NCBI RefSeq assembly: GCF_004801315.1 | Contig: NZ_SSNW01000001.1 | Location: 62,001-126,000, forward strand | Length of the DNA stretch: 64,000 nt | Reading direction: 5' to 3' | Source of the DNA: Deinococcus sp. Arct2-2 | Lineage (GTDB): Bacteria > Deinococcota > Deinococci > Deinococcales > Deinococcaceae | In this document: positions 1 through 11,723 of the stretch, piece after piece | How the letters are laid out: each line of letters begins with the position of its first letter | How positions within the stretch are numbered: position 1 is the stretch's first letter | Notes under the pieces: generated by a model | Seen by the model: only the letters and a program-made list of their open reading frames with translations | Told to the model about the DNA's origin: nothing | Databases searched by the model: none | Made by a program: the position numbers and the translations under genes

Positions 1-1
1 G

Positions 2-733
2 ATTTCGTACCTCGAATACAAGCTGCTGGAGGAAAACGACGGTTTGGGCGACAAGCGCTGGGTGCTGAACCAGAATCAGGGGACGCTTCGGGCCTTTACG
101 CGCCGCTTGCGCGGTGTGCAAAAAACCCTGACGCCCCTCGTGCGCGGCGACCTGACGCCCCAGCAGGCTGAACAATTCCGACCCAACCTGATTCGCGGGC
201 CGTACCAACTGAGCGTCGTGGATATTCACAACTTGTCTGGCCCCGCCCAGATGTTCGTGGTGGGCGTGCTGCTGCGCGATCTGTTCGAGCATAAGGAAAA
301 AAACGGGCGGCAAGACACGGTATTTGTTGTGCTGGACGAGCTGAACAAGTACGCCCCACGCGAGGGCGGCGGCCCCATCAAAGACATTTTGTTGGACATT
401 GCCGAGCGTGGCCGCAGCCTCGGCATCATCCTGATCGGGGCGCAGCAGACCGCCAGCGAAGTGGAGCGCCGAATCGTGTCCAACGCCGCGATTCGCGTGG
501 TGGGCCGCCTCGATTTGGCCGAAGCCGAGCGGCCCGAATACCGCTTTTTGCCCCAAAGTTTCCGGGCGCGGGCGGGCATTTTGCAACCCGGCACGATGCT
601 GATTTCTCAGCCGGATGTGCCGACGCCGCTGCTGGTCAATTATCCGTTTCCGGCGTGGGCCACACGTAAAGACGAGGTGGATGATTTGGCGGGGCGGCCT
701 GTGGCGGAGGTGGGGGAGGACTGGCTGCGGTGA
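2..733 (+). CDS. herA: HerA-type DNA-translocating ATPase, C-terminal part
   Basis: Open from the left edge, so the N-terminus and Walker A motif lie outside the window. The visible ~243 residues include a Walker B-like [11 protein letters not shown], a conserved block with the [16 protein letters not shown] signature and an arginine-rich stretch [16 protein letters not shown] typical of HerA/DUF87 hexameric ATPases. HerA works with the nuclease NurA in DNA end resection and repair; that role is family knowledge, and nurA is not in the window. The gene ends in front of a large non-coding repeat. Family assignment is firm, pathway is inferred. Confidence 0.88.
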   Translation: MSYLEYKLLEENDGLGDKRWVLNQNQGTLRAFTRRLRGVQKTLTPLVRGDLTPQQAEQFRPNLIRGPYQLSVVDIHNLSGPAQMFVVGVLLRDLFEHKEKNGRQDTVFVVLDELNKYAPREGGGPIKDILLDIAERGRSLGIILIGAQQTASEVERRIVSNAAIRVVGRLDLAEAERPEYRFLPQSFRARAGILQPGTMLISQPDVPTPLLVNYPFPAWATRKDEVDDLAGRPVAEVGEDWLR

Positions 734-795
734 GGCGGGGCTTAAGCTTCAGCTTGAATTCGGCGATGTTTTAGGGCTTTTCCCACGTTGGATTC

Positions 796-1095
796 CCCCA
801 CCCCCCAGCCCCCGCACCCAAAGGGTGCAGGGGAGTTTGTCGCTCCGCTGAGGAGGATTGATCTTGTCGCGTCCAAACTGGGCTGAATCGTTCCCCTGAA
901 GCGGAATTGCCAGTCGTCTTAGAACTGGAATTGGCCCGCGCGTTGCACGCACGACGGCCTCACACGGAGTTGGGCAGGGCCGATTTCGGGTAGGGAGGGT
1001 TTGCTTTTAGCTCCTCGCCCTTGAGGGGGGAGGTTGGGACTCGTAGAGCTACGCAGTAGAGGGGGTGAATGCGCGAAGCGATTGCCCTTCTTTCG
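796..1095. repeat. Composite intergenic repeat (families B and C), copy 1
   Basis: This fills the gene-free stretch 734-1104. The first ~190 bases match the region 34529-34720 closely, including the shared strings GAGGAGGATTGATCTTGTCG and GGAATTGCCAGTCGTCT and a shared tract around GCGCGTTGCACGCACGACGG. The last ~90 bases carry the family C core (GAGGGG arms, AGAGCTACGCAGTAGAGGGGG, then AAGCGATTGCCCTT), which recurs at 15190-15290 (inverted), 34735-34845, 39395-39490 and 36607-36635. No supported gene lies here. Confidence 0.8.
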
Positions 1096-1104
1096 CCTAC
1101 TCTC

Positions 1105-1464
1105 TTACACCCAAACTGCTTCCGGCTCCATCCCTTCCGCTGGCGTTTTCCCGGCTTCCAAACCGCTATTTTGTACGGTCTGCACGGGTTTGAGGCTCAT
1201 GTCGTGGTGGCATTCGATTTGGCAAGACAGGCGCACGCCGTCCGGGCCGCCGATTTGCATTCCTTTCTCAGTCAACTTGTCTTTCTCGGCCTGCGTCATG
1301 GCTTCCGGTTCGCCCGCGCTGAACTGGACTCGGCAGGTGGTGCAGCGGGCCACGCCGCCGCAGCGGTGCAAAATGTCGACTCCGCCGCGCTCTAAGGCCA
1401 GCACCAAACGTTCGCCTTCGCGGGCTTCCATCGTTCCGTACCCATCAACAGTGATCTGAATCAT
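1105..1464 (-). CDS. 2Fe-2S ferredoxin
   Basis: A 119-residue protein with the plant/adrenodoxin-like 2Fe-2S cluster spacing: C35, C41 and C44 (C-x5-C-x2-C) and a distal C81. The first ~90 residues form the ferredoxin fold; the last ~30, rich in Pro, Glu and Ala, look like a flexible tail. It should be a small soluble electron carrier. Its start overlaps the stop codon of the upstream MocR-type gene by 4 bp, so the two are probably translated together. The redox partner cannot be read from the context. Confidence 0.85.
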   Translation of the reverse strand: MIQITVDGYGTMEAREGERLVLALERGGVDILHRCGGVARCTTCRVQFSAGEPEAMTQAEKDKLTEKGMQIGGPDGVRLSCQIECHHDMSLKPVQTVQNSGLEAGKTPAEGMEPEAVWV

Positions 1465-2969
1465 GCGGTCAATCTATCCGACTCGGCCCGCACCACATCT
1501 ACGATGGCCCGCGCTCCGGCTTCTATTTGTGCCACAGTCAGGCCGCCATAGCCCAAGACTAGAGCTTGCTGGGGCGCTTCCTCCACCATAAAACGGCGCA
1601 GGGTTCCCGCAAAGACGCCGCGCAGGGCGAGGGCAGCGGCCACCCGATCGGCGTCGAGGGGCGGGGCCAGATGGAGGCAGGCGTGTAGGCCAGCTTCGAT
1701 GCCGCCCAACCGTGCCAGCGGGTGTGAATCTTGGGTCAGTGGGGCCAAGGCCGACGCCAATGCCGCTTGCTGCTGTCCGTGCCAGCGCCGCGCCCGCCGC
1801 ACATGGCGGTCAAGGTGGCCGCCCAACAAAAAGTGAATCAGGGCGTCTTGCGTAACGGTGTTGTGTCCGGCGTCGGTCAGCACCCGCGCCCGCTCCAGCG
1901 CAGGCAGCAGGGCCGCCGGAGACACCAAAAACCCCGTGCGAACCGCTGGTGTCAGCACTTTGCTCAGGGTGCCTAAATACAAAACCCGCCCGCCGCCGTC
2001 TGCCCCCTCGTCCAGCGCGGTCAGGGGCGGCAACGGCGGCGCACCGTAGCGGAATTCTCCATCGTAGTCGTCTTCTACAATCAGGGCGTCGTGTTGCCGC
2101 GCCCATTCCAGCAGGGCCAAGCGACGGGGCACGCCCATTCTCACCCCCAGCGGGTACTGATGAGACGGCGTGACCACTGCCAACCGCGCCGCAGGAAGGT
2201 TGTCCGTGATCAGGCCGTTTTCGTCTACGGGCACAGAAATGACCGTGTGGCCCGCATCAATCAGGACTTGCCTCGCGGCCCGGTAGCCCGGATTCTCGAA
2301 CAGGACGCGGCTGCCACGCGGAAGCAGACCCGCGATCAAGCCCAGCGCACTTAGGCTGCCCGCCGTGACCATCAGCCGCGCCGGGTCAACAGTCAGCCCC
2401 CGCGAACGGGCCAAAAACGCTGCCAATGCCACGCGCAGGGGCCATTTTCCTGCCGCCGCACCGTAATCGCCGCCCGGTGGCGTGCGTGCTGCCGCCTGCC
2501 ACGCAGCCCGCCACGCCCGCACATCCAGCAGGTGCGAGGCGGCCACACCGGGCTTAAACGAAATGCCTTCGGAGGGTTGGCCTGCGTCCACCGGGGCAGG
2601 TTCCGGCAGGACGAACCACGCGGGCAGGGCCGCTGCGCTCGGCAGTGTCGCAGGCCGGGCGGCTCCGGTTGCCACGCGCATTCCTACCCCCGGCACCGCG
2701 TCCAGCACGCCTTCTGCGGCCAGTTCTGCCAAGGCCAGCGTCACCACACCCCGCGTGACCCTCAGCGCCCCCGCCAACGCCCGCGATCCCGGCAGCACCA
2801 CACCCGCCGCCAGCGTGCCAGAAGTGACCCCGGCCCGCAATTGGGCGGCCAGTTGCAGGTGCAGGGCGTCCGAGCCTCCCCGGTCAAGCGTGAGAGCAAG
2901 TGGCAGATTGGCCGACTGGGGTGGACTGGTCTTTTTGGCCAATCGCGGTACTGTTAAGGGGGCCACCAT
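1461..2969 (-). CDS. MocR/GntR-family PLP-dependent transcriptional regulator
   Basis: A 502-residue fusion of an N-terminal GntR-type winged helix (about residues 38-95, with LQLAAQLRAG and SRALAGALRVTRGVV) and a fold-type I aminotransferase-like domain. The PLP lysine lies in YLGTLSKVLTPAVRTGFLV. MocR proteins sense PLP or amino-compound ligands and usually control a divergent gene. Here the divergent neighbour is a GNAT acetyltransferase only 17 bp away, so it is the prime candidate target. ATG at 2969 is supported by a TACACT hexamer ending 6 nt upstream. The target metabolite is unknown. Confidence 0.85.
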   Translation of the reverse strand: MVAPLTVPRLAKKTSPPQSANLPLALTLDRGGSDALHLQLAAQLRAGVTSGTLAAGVVLPGSRALAGALRVTRGVVTLALAELAAEGVLDAVPGVGMRVATGAARPATLPSAAALPAWFVLPEPAPVDAGQPSEGISFKPGVAASHLLDVRAWRAAWQAAARTPPGGDYGAAAGKWPLRVALAAFLARSRGLTVDPARLMVTAGSLSALGLIAGLLPRGSRVLFENPGYRAARQVLIDAGHTVISVPVDENGLITDNLPAARLAVVTPSHQYPLGVRMGVPRRLALLEWARQHDALIVEDDYDGEFRYGAPPLPPLTALDEGADGGGRVLYLGTLSKVLTPAVRTGFLVSPAALLPALERARVLTDAGHNTVTQDALIHFLLGGHLDRHVRRARRWHGQQQAALASALAPLTQDSHPLARLGGIEAGLHACLHLAPPLDADRVAAALALRGVFAGTLRRFMVEEAPQQALVLGYGGLTVAQIEAGARAIVDVVRAESDRLTA

Positions 2970-2974
2970 TTGGA

Positions 2975-2981
2975 TAGTGTA
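2975..2981. promoter_or_regulatory. Overlapping bidirectional leaderless promoter
   Basis: The 17-bp gap between two divergent ATG codons holds TAGTGT (2975-2980) on the plus strand and TACACT (2981-2976) on the minus strand. Each lies exactly 6 nt before its ATG, as expected for leaderless transcripts. The two -10 hexamers overlap over five base pairs, so both promoters cannot be melted independently. Confidence 0.6.
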
Positions 2982-2986
2982 GCGGT

Positions 2987-3490
2987 ATGGGAAGTGATGT
3001 GATGATTGATCTACAACCGGGGGCAGTGGGGCAGAGCGGCGTGGCGGCTCCTGATCTTCGCCCGATAACAGCGGCTGAGGCGCATTTGGCCTTGCCTGCC
3101 CTACGGGAACTGCGCCCTCACGCGCCTTCTTTAGTCAGTGCTGAAGCTTTCGCTGCACACCTAAAAACCGCAGCACCGGAGCAGTACCGCTTGGCTGGAG
3201 CCTTCGAATCCGGGCGTGAGGAAGCCGCAGCAGTGGCAGGCTACCGGGTCATGACGACGTTGGCGTTTGGCCGGATGTTGTATCTCGACGATCTGTCTAC
3301 GTTGCCTGCTGCACGCGGGCGCGGTCACGCTTTGGCCCTGCTGCGCTGGCTGGAAACTGAGGCACGGCGGCTGGAGTGCAAAGCGCTTCACCTCGATTCG
3401 GGTGTGGGGCCGCACCGCTTCGACGCCCACCGTCTGTACCTGAAAGCGGGTCTGAATATTACTTGCCATCATTTTGAGAAGGTGCTGTAA
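2987..3490 (+). CDS. GNAT-family N-acetyltransferase
   Basis: A 167-residue protein with GNAT features: the acetyl-CoA loop region LPAARGRGHALALLRWLETEA (about residues 105-125, including R-x-x-G-x-G/A-like RGRGHA) and a C-terminal strand with LYLKAGLNITCHHFEKVL. The closing tract, with the last residues repeating the 'YLKAGL-x-I/R-x-x-C-H-x-F' form, is common in uncharacterised GNAT enzymes. The substrate is unknown. The start at 2987 fits a leaderless message; ATG 3002 is an alternative. Regulation by the adjacent divergent MocR protein is likely but inferred. Confidence 0.8.
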   Translation: MGSDVMIDLQPGAVGQSGVAAPDLRPITAAEAHLALPALRELRPHAPSLVSAEAFAAHLKTAAPEQYRLAGAFESGREEAAAVAGYRVMTTLAFGRMLYLDDLSTLPAARGRGHALALLRWLETEARRLECKALHLDSGVGPHRFDAHRLYLKAGLNITCHHFEKVL

Positions 3491-3568
3491 ACAGAAGATT
3501 CCAAGCGTCTAAGTTTCTTCGCCCCTTACGCCCACAACACTCCAAATCCATGCCCCGAAGGAGCCGCC

Positions 3569-4186
3569 ATGACCTCTTCCTATTACGATCCCCGCACCCG
3601 CGACCCCAGCATCAGCCGACGCCCCAACAATCGCCGCGACGATGAATGGATTACAGCGCTGCTGGCCCTCGTGCGCGTAGGCCGGATTTCTACCGTCTGG
3701 GTGGGCGACGACGGCGAAGCATTCCCGTTCATTACGCCGCTGGCTTTTGCTTACCGCCCCGACACACACGACATCGTGTATCACACCAATATCGCCGGAC
3801 GACTGCGGGCCAATACCGAGCAACTTGCCCCCGCCCGCACCACCTTCGAGGCGTCCGAATTGGGGGCACTCTTGCCCAGCAACGATCCCCTCGAACTATC
3901 GGTGCAGTACCGTAGCGTTATGGCGTTTGGCACGGCGCGGGTGCTGACCGATGAAGCCGAAGCCCGCGCCGCCCTCACCGTCATGTCGGAGCGGGTCTTT
4001 CCGGGCCTCCAAATCGGACGCGATACCCGGCCTATTTCGGCGGGCGATTTGGCGCGAACCTGTGTGTATGCCCTGAGTATCACGCACTGGAGCGGCAAGG
4101 AAAACTGGCAGCCCGCCGCCGCCCAAACAGACGAGTGGCCCGATCTCTCACCAGAGTTGACCCATCTGAATCCTGCCCAAGACTGA
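3569..4186 (+). CDS. Nim-like pyridoxamine 5'-phosphate oxidase-fold protein
   Basis: A 205-residue split-barrel flavin-binding protein. The motif IVYHTNIAGRLRAN places a histidine at residue 72, matching the position of the pyruvate-linked histidine described for D. radiodurans drNimA, a 5-nitroimidazole-resistance homologue. A good Shine-Dalgarno (AAGGAG, 7 nt before ATG) supports the start. The C-terminus carries the usual THWSGKENWQ segment of this family. The physiological substrate is unknown; nitroimidazole reduction is only a family association. Confidence 0.8.
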   Translation: MTSSYYDPRTRDPSISRRPNNRRDDEWITALLALVRVGRISTVWVGDDGEAFPFITPLAFAYRPDTHDIVYHTNIAGRLRANTEQLAPARTTFEASELGALLPSNDPLELSVQYRSVMAFGTARVLTDEAEARAALTVMSERVFPGLQIGRDTRPISAGDLARTCVYALSITHWSGKENWQPAAAQTDEWPDLSPELTHLNPAQD

Positions 4187-4290
4187 CCAACACAGCACTG
4201 ACCGGCTTAAGCCTAAACTTTGTCCAATCTTGGCCCCGCTTCCGTCCTACACTGAATAACAATTAGAGCAGGAACCTTCAAGGAGGTCTT

Positions 4291-5631
4291 ATGACCGTAC
4301 AAGACCCTATTCAGACCGAAACCAACACCGTCCCTTCCAACTGGCTCAGCGCCGAAAATCGGCACGACAGCGGCGTGTACAACAAGCATCAAGTCGTCAT
4401 GGTGCGCGGCAAAGGCTCTAACGTCTGGGACGAGAGTGGCCGCGAATACATTGACTGCGTGGGCGGTTACGGCGTCGCCACCATCGGCCACAGTCACCCC
4501 GACGTGGTGCAGGCCATCCGCGATCAGGCCGACACCCTGCTGGTGATGCCCCAGAGCCTGCCCAACGATAAGCGGGCCGAATTTCTGACCGAACTCGTGA
4601 GCGTGCTGCCCGAAGGCTTAGACCGCGTGTTTCTGTGCAACAGCGGCACCGAGGCGATGGAAGCAGCCAAAAAGTTTGCCATTACCGCGACGGGCCGCCA
4701 GCACTTCGTCAGCATGAAGCGTGGCTTCAGCGGGCGCTCGTTGGGAGCCTTGGCCCTGACGTGGGAGCCCAAGTACCGTGAGCCGTTCGGCGACGCTGTA
4801 GACAACAAAAACGTGTCGTTCGTGACCTACGGCAACATCGAAGAATTGCGGGCGGCCATTACCGAAGACACCGCCGCTGTGATTCTGGAACCCGTACAAG
4901 GAGAAGGCGGCGTGCGCCCCGCCAACGCTGATTTTATTCGTGCTGCACGCCAGATCACCCGCGAGAAGGGTGCGTTGCTGATTATGGACGAAATTCAGAC
5001 CGGATTTTGCCGCACCGGAAAAATGTTTGCCGTAGAACACTTCTGCGCCGAAAGCTGCCAAGACGCCGACGGTATTCGCTGCGGCTGCAACGTGGCCGCC
5101 GACTGCTTGGTCAAACCCGACGGAATGACGCTGGCAAAAGCAATGGCGGGCGGCGTGCCCATCGGCGCATTCGTGATGACCGGCGAGGTGGCAGACAAGA
5201 TGCCCAAGGGCGGACACGGCACCACGTTTGGCGGCAACCCCCTGAGCATGGCCGCTGGTGTGGCCGCAATCCGCGCCATGAAAAACGAAGGCATGGCCGA
5301 ACAAGCCCGCGTGAAGGGCGAGTACTTTATGGAGAAACTGCGGGCCATCAAGTCCACCAAAATCCGTGAAGTGCGCGGCCTCGGCCTGATGATCGGCGTG
5401 GAGCTGAAAGAGAAGAGTGCGCCTTACATTGACGCACTGGAGCATCAGGAAGGCGTGCTGGCCCTGCAAGCCACGCCGCTGGTCGTGCGGTTCCTGCCAC
5501 CTGTCGTCATCACCATAGAGCAGATCGACAGTGTTGTCGCGGCCTTCGAGCGTGTGCTGAACAGTGTGAATCCCCGTGCAGAGCGTGTGGCGCAATTGGC
5601 TGGGCAATCAGGCGAGAAACAAAGCGAATAA
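4291..5631 (+). CDS. lysJ: LysJ-like [LysW]-aminoadipate semialdehyde aminotransferase
   Basis: A 446-residue class III aminotransferase that follows Thermus LysJ almost throughout: SGVYNKHQ near residue 30, [59 protein letters not shown] and the PLP lysine K283 in LAKAMAGG. It would transaminate LysW-bound aminoadipate semialdehyde (and perhaps acetylornithine-type substrates) in alpha-aminoadipate lysine synthesis. Homocitrate synthase of the same pathway is encoded at 21516-22709. Compared with the Thermus protein as remembered, about 24 residues (252-275) with five cysteines are inserted just before the PLP lysine. AAGGAGG lies 5 nt before the ATG. Confidence 0.82.
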   Translation: MTVQDPIQTETNTVPSNWLSAENRHDSGVYNKHQVVMVRGKGSNVWDESGREYIDCVGGYGVATIGHSHPDVVQAIRDQADTLLVMPQSLPNDKRAEFLTELVSVLPEGLDRVFLCNSGTEAMEAAKKFAITATGRQHFVSMKRGFSGRSLGALALTWEPKYREPFGDAVDNKNVSFVTYGNIEELRAAITEDTAAVILEPVQGEGGVRPANADFIRAARQITREKGALLIMDEIQTGFCRTGKMFAVEHFCAESCQDADGIRCGCNVAADCLVKPDGMTLAKAMAGGVPIGAFVMTGEVADKMPKGGHGTTFGGNPLSMAAGVAAIRAMKNEGMAEQARVKGEYFMEKLRAIKSTKIREVRGLGLMIGVELKEKSAPYIDALEHQEGVLALQATPLVVRFLPPVVITIEQIDSVVAAFERVLNSVNPRAERVAQLAGQSGEKQSE

Positions 5632-5640
5632 CAAGCCTTT

Positions 5641-5692
5641 GTCCTCCCCTTAAGGGGGGGCGTTGCGTGAGCAACGGGGGGATTCACCTTCC
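5641..5692. repeat. Family A repeat, GTTGC-hairpin subtype
   Basis: CTCCCC-TTAA-GGGGGGG followed by CGTTGC-GTGA-GCAACG and GGGGGG. It forms two successive short hairpins. Other copies of the subtype occur at 5773-5825, 11657, 21447, 25557, 37539, 51102 and 60864. Confidence 0.85.
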
Positions 5693-5704
5693 ATCTCCAA
5701 TTTG

Positions 5705-5825
5705 AGTCGCGTGTAAACCCCCCAGTCTGCTTCGCAGCCAGCCCCCCTTAGAGGGGAGCGCAAAAGATGTTGTGTCCTCCGCTTAAGGGGGGACGTTGCA
5801 CAGCAACGGGGGGGGTTTGCCTTCC
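5705..5825. repeat. Family A inverted dimer (both subtypes head to head)
   Basis: The left half (5705-5766) is the CTGCTTCGCAG-hairpin subtype in inverse orientation (GTAAACCCCCCAGTCTGCTT, then AGAGGGGAGCGCAAAAG). The right half (5773-5825) is the GTTGC-hairpin subtype (CGTTGC-ACA-GCAACG). The halves share outer arms and are joined by a short AAAGATGTTGTG spacer. With the preceding copy it fills the gene-free stretch between lysJ and the MATE gene. Confidence 0.85.
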
Positions 5826-5967
5826 AACTTTAACCAACCCAAGCAGGACAGCCCGCCCCTCCCGGCCTGCTGTCCTGCCCCTTTTTGCCCCCTTCATACC
5901 TGTTACCCGCCGGGTTCACGTCTGCCTGCCCCGCCAAAGTGCTGATGCTACTCAGGTCTTAACCGTG

Positions 5968-5973
5968 TAGCGT
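5968..5973 (+). promoter_or_regulatory. Candidate leaderless -10 of the MATE gene
   Basis: TAGCGT lies 7 nt before ATG 5981. It argues for ATG 5981 over the in-frame GTG at 5972, which overlaps the hexamer itself. Confidence 0.4.
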
Positions 5974-5980
5974 GAATGCT

Positions 5981-7408
<1,428 letters not shown>

Positions 7409-7445
7409 TAGGTTTCTCCACTTTTAGAGCAGTTCTCCGAATTAC

Positions 7446-7473
7446 GCCACCGAAAAAAGAGACTTTCGGTGGC
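7446..7473 (+). terminator. Hairpin downstream of the MATE gene
   Basis: A perfect 10-bp stem, GCCACCGAAA / TTTCGGTGGC, with an 8-nt loop, 37 nt after the MATE stop codon. There is no clear T-tract after it, so termination is likely but not certain. Confidence 0.55.
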
Positions 7474-7593
7474 TCCATTCTCCGTCCTGCTCGGTAAAAC
7501 TCACTCGCTTCGCTCGGTCATTATTATGACAAATGCTGTAGAAGGCATAGAGATTTCTAGAACGTCGCGCTGTTTCGAAAATTCTTGGAAAAG

Positions 7594-7639
7594 ACCAATA
7601 AGACAGGCAACCTTGCAACGGGTTGCCTGTCTTATTGGT
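7594..7639 (-). terminator. Strong terminator of the sulfonate ABC operon
   Basis: A perfect 19-bp stem: ACCAATAAGACAGGCAACC (7594-7612) pairs with 7621-7639 around an 8-nt loop. Read on the minus strand it is followed by CTTTTCC, a short U-run, which suits termination of the minus-strand transporter genes ending at 7660. It also lies between convergent genes and may work in both directions. Confidence 0.8.
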
Positions 7640-7659
7640 TGTTGGCCGTTCAGATTTAC

Positions 7660-8421
7660 CTACACTTCCAGCGTTTCCCGCAACTGCCGCACGCTCACGT
7701 CTTTGGCACGGGCGTCGAGGGCCACTGCGCCGTCCCTGAGGGCCACCACGCGCTGACCTAGATGCAGGGCTTCATCCAGTTGGTGCGTCACGAAGACTAC
7801 CGTGATTTTTTGTTGCCACCAAATCCCCAACAATTCATCGGCCAACGAGGTGCGGGTCTGGATGTCGAGGGCGCTGAAGGGTTCGTCGAGCAGCAGCAGC
7901 CCCGGCTGAGTCGCCAGTGCGCGGGCAAGGCTCACCCGTTGGCGTTGTCCGCCCGACAATTCATGCACGCGGCGTTCTCCGTACCCCATCAGACCCACTT
8001 GCCGCAGGGCGTCGGTGATCCGGCTGTCGCGTTCGGTGCGGGGAATGCGCTGGCTCTCCAAGCCAAAAGCGATGTTGCCCGCCACCGTGCGCCACGGGAA
8101 CAAGGCGGCTTCTTGCTGCACGAGGGTCAGGCGGGGGTGCGGCCCAGCAATGGGCGTGTCGGCCAGCAAAATTTGACCTTCTTGCGGCTTCAAAAAACCG
8201 GCCAACAGCGACAGCAGCGTGCTTTTGCCACTGCCACTCGGCCCCACCACGCACAGGAATTCTCCGGCTTCTACCTTCAAGTTCAGCGGCCCGACGCCTG
8301 CTTTAGCCCCAGCATTGCGCCCGGAATAACGGTAGCTCACGCCGTCTAGGGTCAGGCTGGCCCCGCGTCCATTGGCGGTTCGGGCGGTGGGTGGGGCCGG
8401 AGTCTGCATCGTGGCTGTCAT
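7660..8421 (-). CDS. ssuB: Sulfonate/taurine-type ABC transporter ATP-binding protein
   Basis: A 253-residue ABC ATPase. Visible motifs are Walker [11 protein letters not shown]-loop [11 protein letters not shown], signature LSGGQRQR, Walker [13 protein letters not shown] and H-loop VFVTHQ. The order and sequence style match the SsuB/TauB/NrtD group. The start at 8421 overlaps the permease stop codon by 4 bp (TCATGA on the plus strand). It energises uptake with the adjacent permease and binding protein. Sulfonate is preferred over nitrate as substrate because the block sits next to sat-cysHC-sulfite reductase. Confidence 0.82.
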   Translation of the reverse strand: MTATMQTPAPPTARTANGRGASLTLDGVSYRYSGRNAGAKAGVGPLNLKVEAGEFLCVVGPSGSGKSTLLSLLAGFLKPQEGQILLADTPIAGPHPRLTLVQQEAALFPWRTVAGNIAFGLESQRIPRTERDSRITDALRQVGLMGYGERRVHELSGGQRQRVSLARALATQPGLLLLDEPFSALDIQTRTSLADELLGIWWQQKITVVFVTHQLDEALHLGQRVVALRDGAVALDARAKDVSVRQLRETLEV

Positions 8422-9251
8422 GATTGCACCTCTAGGCCGTAGTCGCGGCGCACCCGGCCCTCGATGGCCCGCAGCACGGTATCGAACAGGCCGCCAATAA
8501 TGCCGATGATGATGATGGTGCCGAGTACCAAGCCCACGTTGGCGGTATTGCGGCCCACTTCCAGTTGCTCGCCCAAGCTGGCGACACCTGCAATCAGCAG
8601 TTCGCCGCCCACCAACGCCCGCCAAGAAAAGCTCCATGCCGTCCGCAGTCCGGTTAGGATATTGGGCACCGACGCGGGCAACAGCACCCGCAAAGTGAGC
8701 CCCAACCCGCGTGCGCCGAGGGTGCGGCCCGCCACGCGCAGGGCAGGCGGCACGTTCAGGATGGCTCCCGACACGGCCAACGCCACTGGAATAAAGCCTT
8801 CCAGAATGACTACGAACAGCACGGCGCGTTCGTTCAGGCCCAAAAACAGGATGGCAAACGGCACGAAGGCGATGCTAGGCACGCTCTGAATACCTGTGAG
8901 GTACGCGCCCAACGTGGCCCGCAGCGGCAGCCAAGCGCCCATCAGCAGGCCCACGATGCCGCCCAGCACGACGGCGATGGCGTACCCGGTCAGTACCCGG
9001 CGCAGGCTGCCGCCAATGGCGCTCAGCAGTTTGCCGTCTTGCGGGCCAGTGCCGAAGAGGCCGTATTCGATTTCCTTCCAGACAGCGCTAGGGCTAGGAA
9101 ACACATAGGGCGGATAGAGTTTGAGGACATCGGTGACCAGCCACCAGACGCTGAGAATCAGAGCCAGCCCGACAATTTGCCAACTCAGCACCCGCCAACG
9201 CGAAGGCTGACCAGACGGGGCACGCGGGAGTTCTGCGGGGCGTGTCGTCAT
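8418..9251 (-). CDS. ssuC: Sulfonate/taurine-type ABC transporter permease
   Basis: A 277-residue inner-membrane protein with about six hydrophobic helices and the EAA-like loop [19 protein letters not shown] (about residues 180-200) that docks on the ATPase. It belongs to the SsuC/TauC/NrtB group. Only one base separates it from the stop codon of the binding-protein gene upstream, and it overlaps the ATPase gene downstream by 4 bp, so the three form one operon. Confidence 0.85.
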   Translation of the reverse strand: MTTRPAELPRAPSGQPSRWRVLSWQIVGLALILSVWWLVTDVLKLYPPYVFPSPSAVWKEIEYGLFGTGPQDGKLLSAIGGSLRRVLTGYAIAVVLGGIVGLLMGAWLPLRATLGAYLTGIQSVPSIAFVPFAILFLGLNERAVLFVVILEGFIPVALAVSGAILNVPPALRVAGRTLGARGLGLTLRVLLPASVPNILTGLRTAWSFSWRALVGGELLIAGVASLGEQLEVGRNTANVGLVLGTIIIIGIIGGLFDTVLRAIEGRVRRDYGLEVQS

Positions 9252-9252
9252 C

Positions 9253-10236
9253 TTATTTCTTTAGGAACTGCGAGAGATCGGGCGCGGTGCGGGCGTATCC
9301 GGCTTCCACGTTCAGCGCCGAATACTCTTTCAGCGCCTCCAGATCAAGCGCGGTGGTAAAGCGCGTGCGGGAAAAGGCACGCTGCATTACACGGGGATCG
9401 ATTTTGGCTCCGGTCAGCTTGAACAACTGGGAATTGACCGCTGCCTGCGCCGCTGCCGGGCTTTTGACTAAGAAGGCCACCGCGTCGGTGTGCGCTTTCA
9501 GGAACGCGGCCACGAGTTGCGGGTTGGCCTGTGCGAATTTGGTATTCACGATGACGATGGTGGTGGGGTATTTGCCGTCGCGCCACACGGTCTTCTCGGT
9601 GCCGATGATGCGGTGGCCCTGCGCTTGCAAGACTGCGCCCCAAGGTTCCGGCACCAGCGTCGCGTCTACCCGTTTGGCGGCAAAGGCGGCCAGCACGTCG
9701 GCGGGCGCAATGGGCGTAATCGTCACGGTGCCGCCGTCCGTCTTCGATTTCAGCGCGTTCTCGTTCAGGATGTGGCGCAGGCTGATGTCCTGCGTGTTGC
9801 CCAGACTGGGCACGGCCACGTTTTTGCCGCCCAAATCTTTATAACTCTTGATGGCGCTGTCTTTGCGGGCCACCAGCACCGCGCCAGCTTCACTTGCTCC
9901 GGCAATAAACTGGATGGGCATGCCGCGCCCAGCAGCATTGATGGCGGGGCCGGGGCCGATATAGGCGATGTCAATTTGCCCCGCTGCAAACGCCTCGGTC
10001 AGCGTGGTGCCCGACACGAATTCTTTGGGTTCCAATTTCACAGCCCCAAACGCCTTTTGGAAGGTGCCGCGCTCGAGGCCCACCAGTGCGGGCGCGTGCG
10101 TCAGGTTGGGAAAGAAGCCGAGGCGAACGCTGGTAGCGGCTTGTGCTTGGGCGCTAGGCGAGAGGACGGCAGCCAGCAGCAACGGCGCGGCGAGGGTTAA
10201 AAAACTTCGCTTGGTCAGGGTCAGATTTTGTTGCAT
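9253..10236 (-). CDS. ssuA: Sulfonate/taurine-type ABC substrate-binding protein
   Basis: A 327-residue periplasmic binding protein of the NMT1/SsuA type. It has a signal peptide ([25 protein letters not shown]) followed by [23 protein letters not shown] and [17 protein letters not shown], both typical of the group. The start at 10236 is fixed by a GGAGG Shine-Dalgarno 6-7 nt upstream; an in-frame upstream ATG (10290) has no ribosome site. It should capture an oxidised sulfur compound. Alkanesulfonate, taurine or nitrate cannot be told apart from sequence alone. Confidence 0.82.
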   Translation of the reverse strand: MQQNLTLTKRSFLTLAAPLLLAAVLSPSAQAQAATSVRLGFFPNLTHAPALVGLERGTFQKAFGAVKLEPKEFVSGTTLTEAFAAGQIDIAYIGPGPAINAAGRGMPIQFIAGASEAGAVLVARKDSAIKSYKDLGGKNVAVPSLGNTQDISLRHILNENALKSKTDGGTVTITPIAPADVLAAFAAKRVDATLVPEPWGAVLQAQGHRIIGTEKTVWRDGKYPTTIVIVNTKFAQANPQLVAAFLKAHTDAVAFLVKSPAAAQAAVNSQLFKLTGAKIDPRVMQRAFSRTRFTTALDLEALKEYSALNVEAGYARTAPDLSQFLKK

Positions 10237-10358
10237 AGAATTCCTCCAAAAGCGGCTGAGGGCAGTGAACACGATGGGCGGTTGAGGCACAAGCGAAAAA
10301 GACCGGAACTGCCTTCACAGGTTGTTCACGGCCTCTTTCAACTCTCGGCTCAATGGAA

Positions 10359-11534
<1,176 letters not shown>

Positions 11535-11656
11535 TGGGGTTCCTTGTGGGCCGGTCTAAGGGTCTGAGGGGCGAAGGTGTAGATGGTTGACGATGAAAGG
11601 TGGATAAGTTAGGTCAACTATTTGGACACAAAAAAAGCACGGAACATCGCGCCCTG

Positions 11657-11713
11657 TCTCCTCCCCTCAAGGGGGGGCGTTGCACAGCAACGGGGGGGTT
11701 TACACGCGGCTCC
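11657..11713. repeat. Family A repeat, GTTGC-hairpin subtype
   Basis: CTCCCCTCAAGGGGGGG followed by CGTTGC-ACA-GCAACG and GGGGGGG-TTTACACGCGG. It lies between cysH and sat. Just upstream (11553-11571) are heptad-like GGTCTAAGGGTCTGAGGGG sequences. Confidence 0.8.
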
Positions 11714-11723
11714 AAGCACAACC

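Noticed and set aside
4618..5607. 329-codon minus-strand frame opposite lysJ
   Set aside because: It is the antisense shadow of a well-conserved gene in a GC-rich genome; histidine-rich, no start signals.
5641..5825. CRISPR array
   Set aside because: Repeats are few, irregularly spaced, contain their own hairpins and have no unique spacers of constant length; no cas genes are present.
7660..8637. Longer form of the ABC ATPase starting at 8637
   Set aside because: The extra 72 codons lie within the permease gene; the ATGA overlap at 8418-8421 gives a start where family similarity begins.
10237..10358. Riboswitch upstream of the sulfonate-binding protein gene
   Set aside because: No conserved aptamer core was found in the 120 bases; only a normal Shine-Dalgarno is clear.
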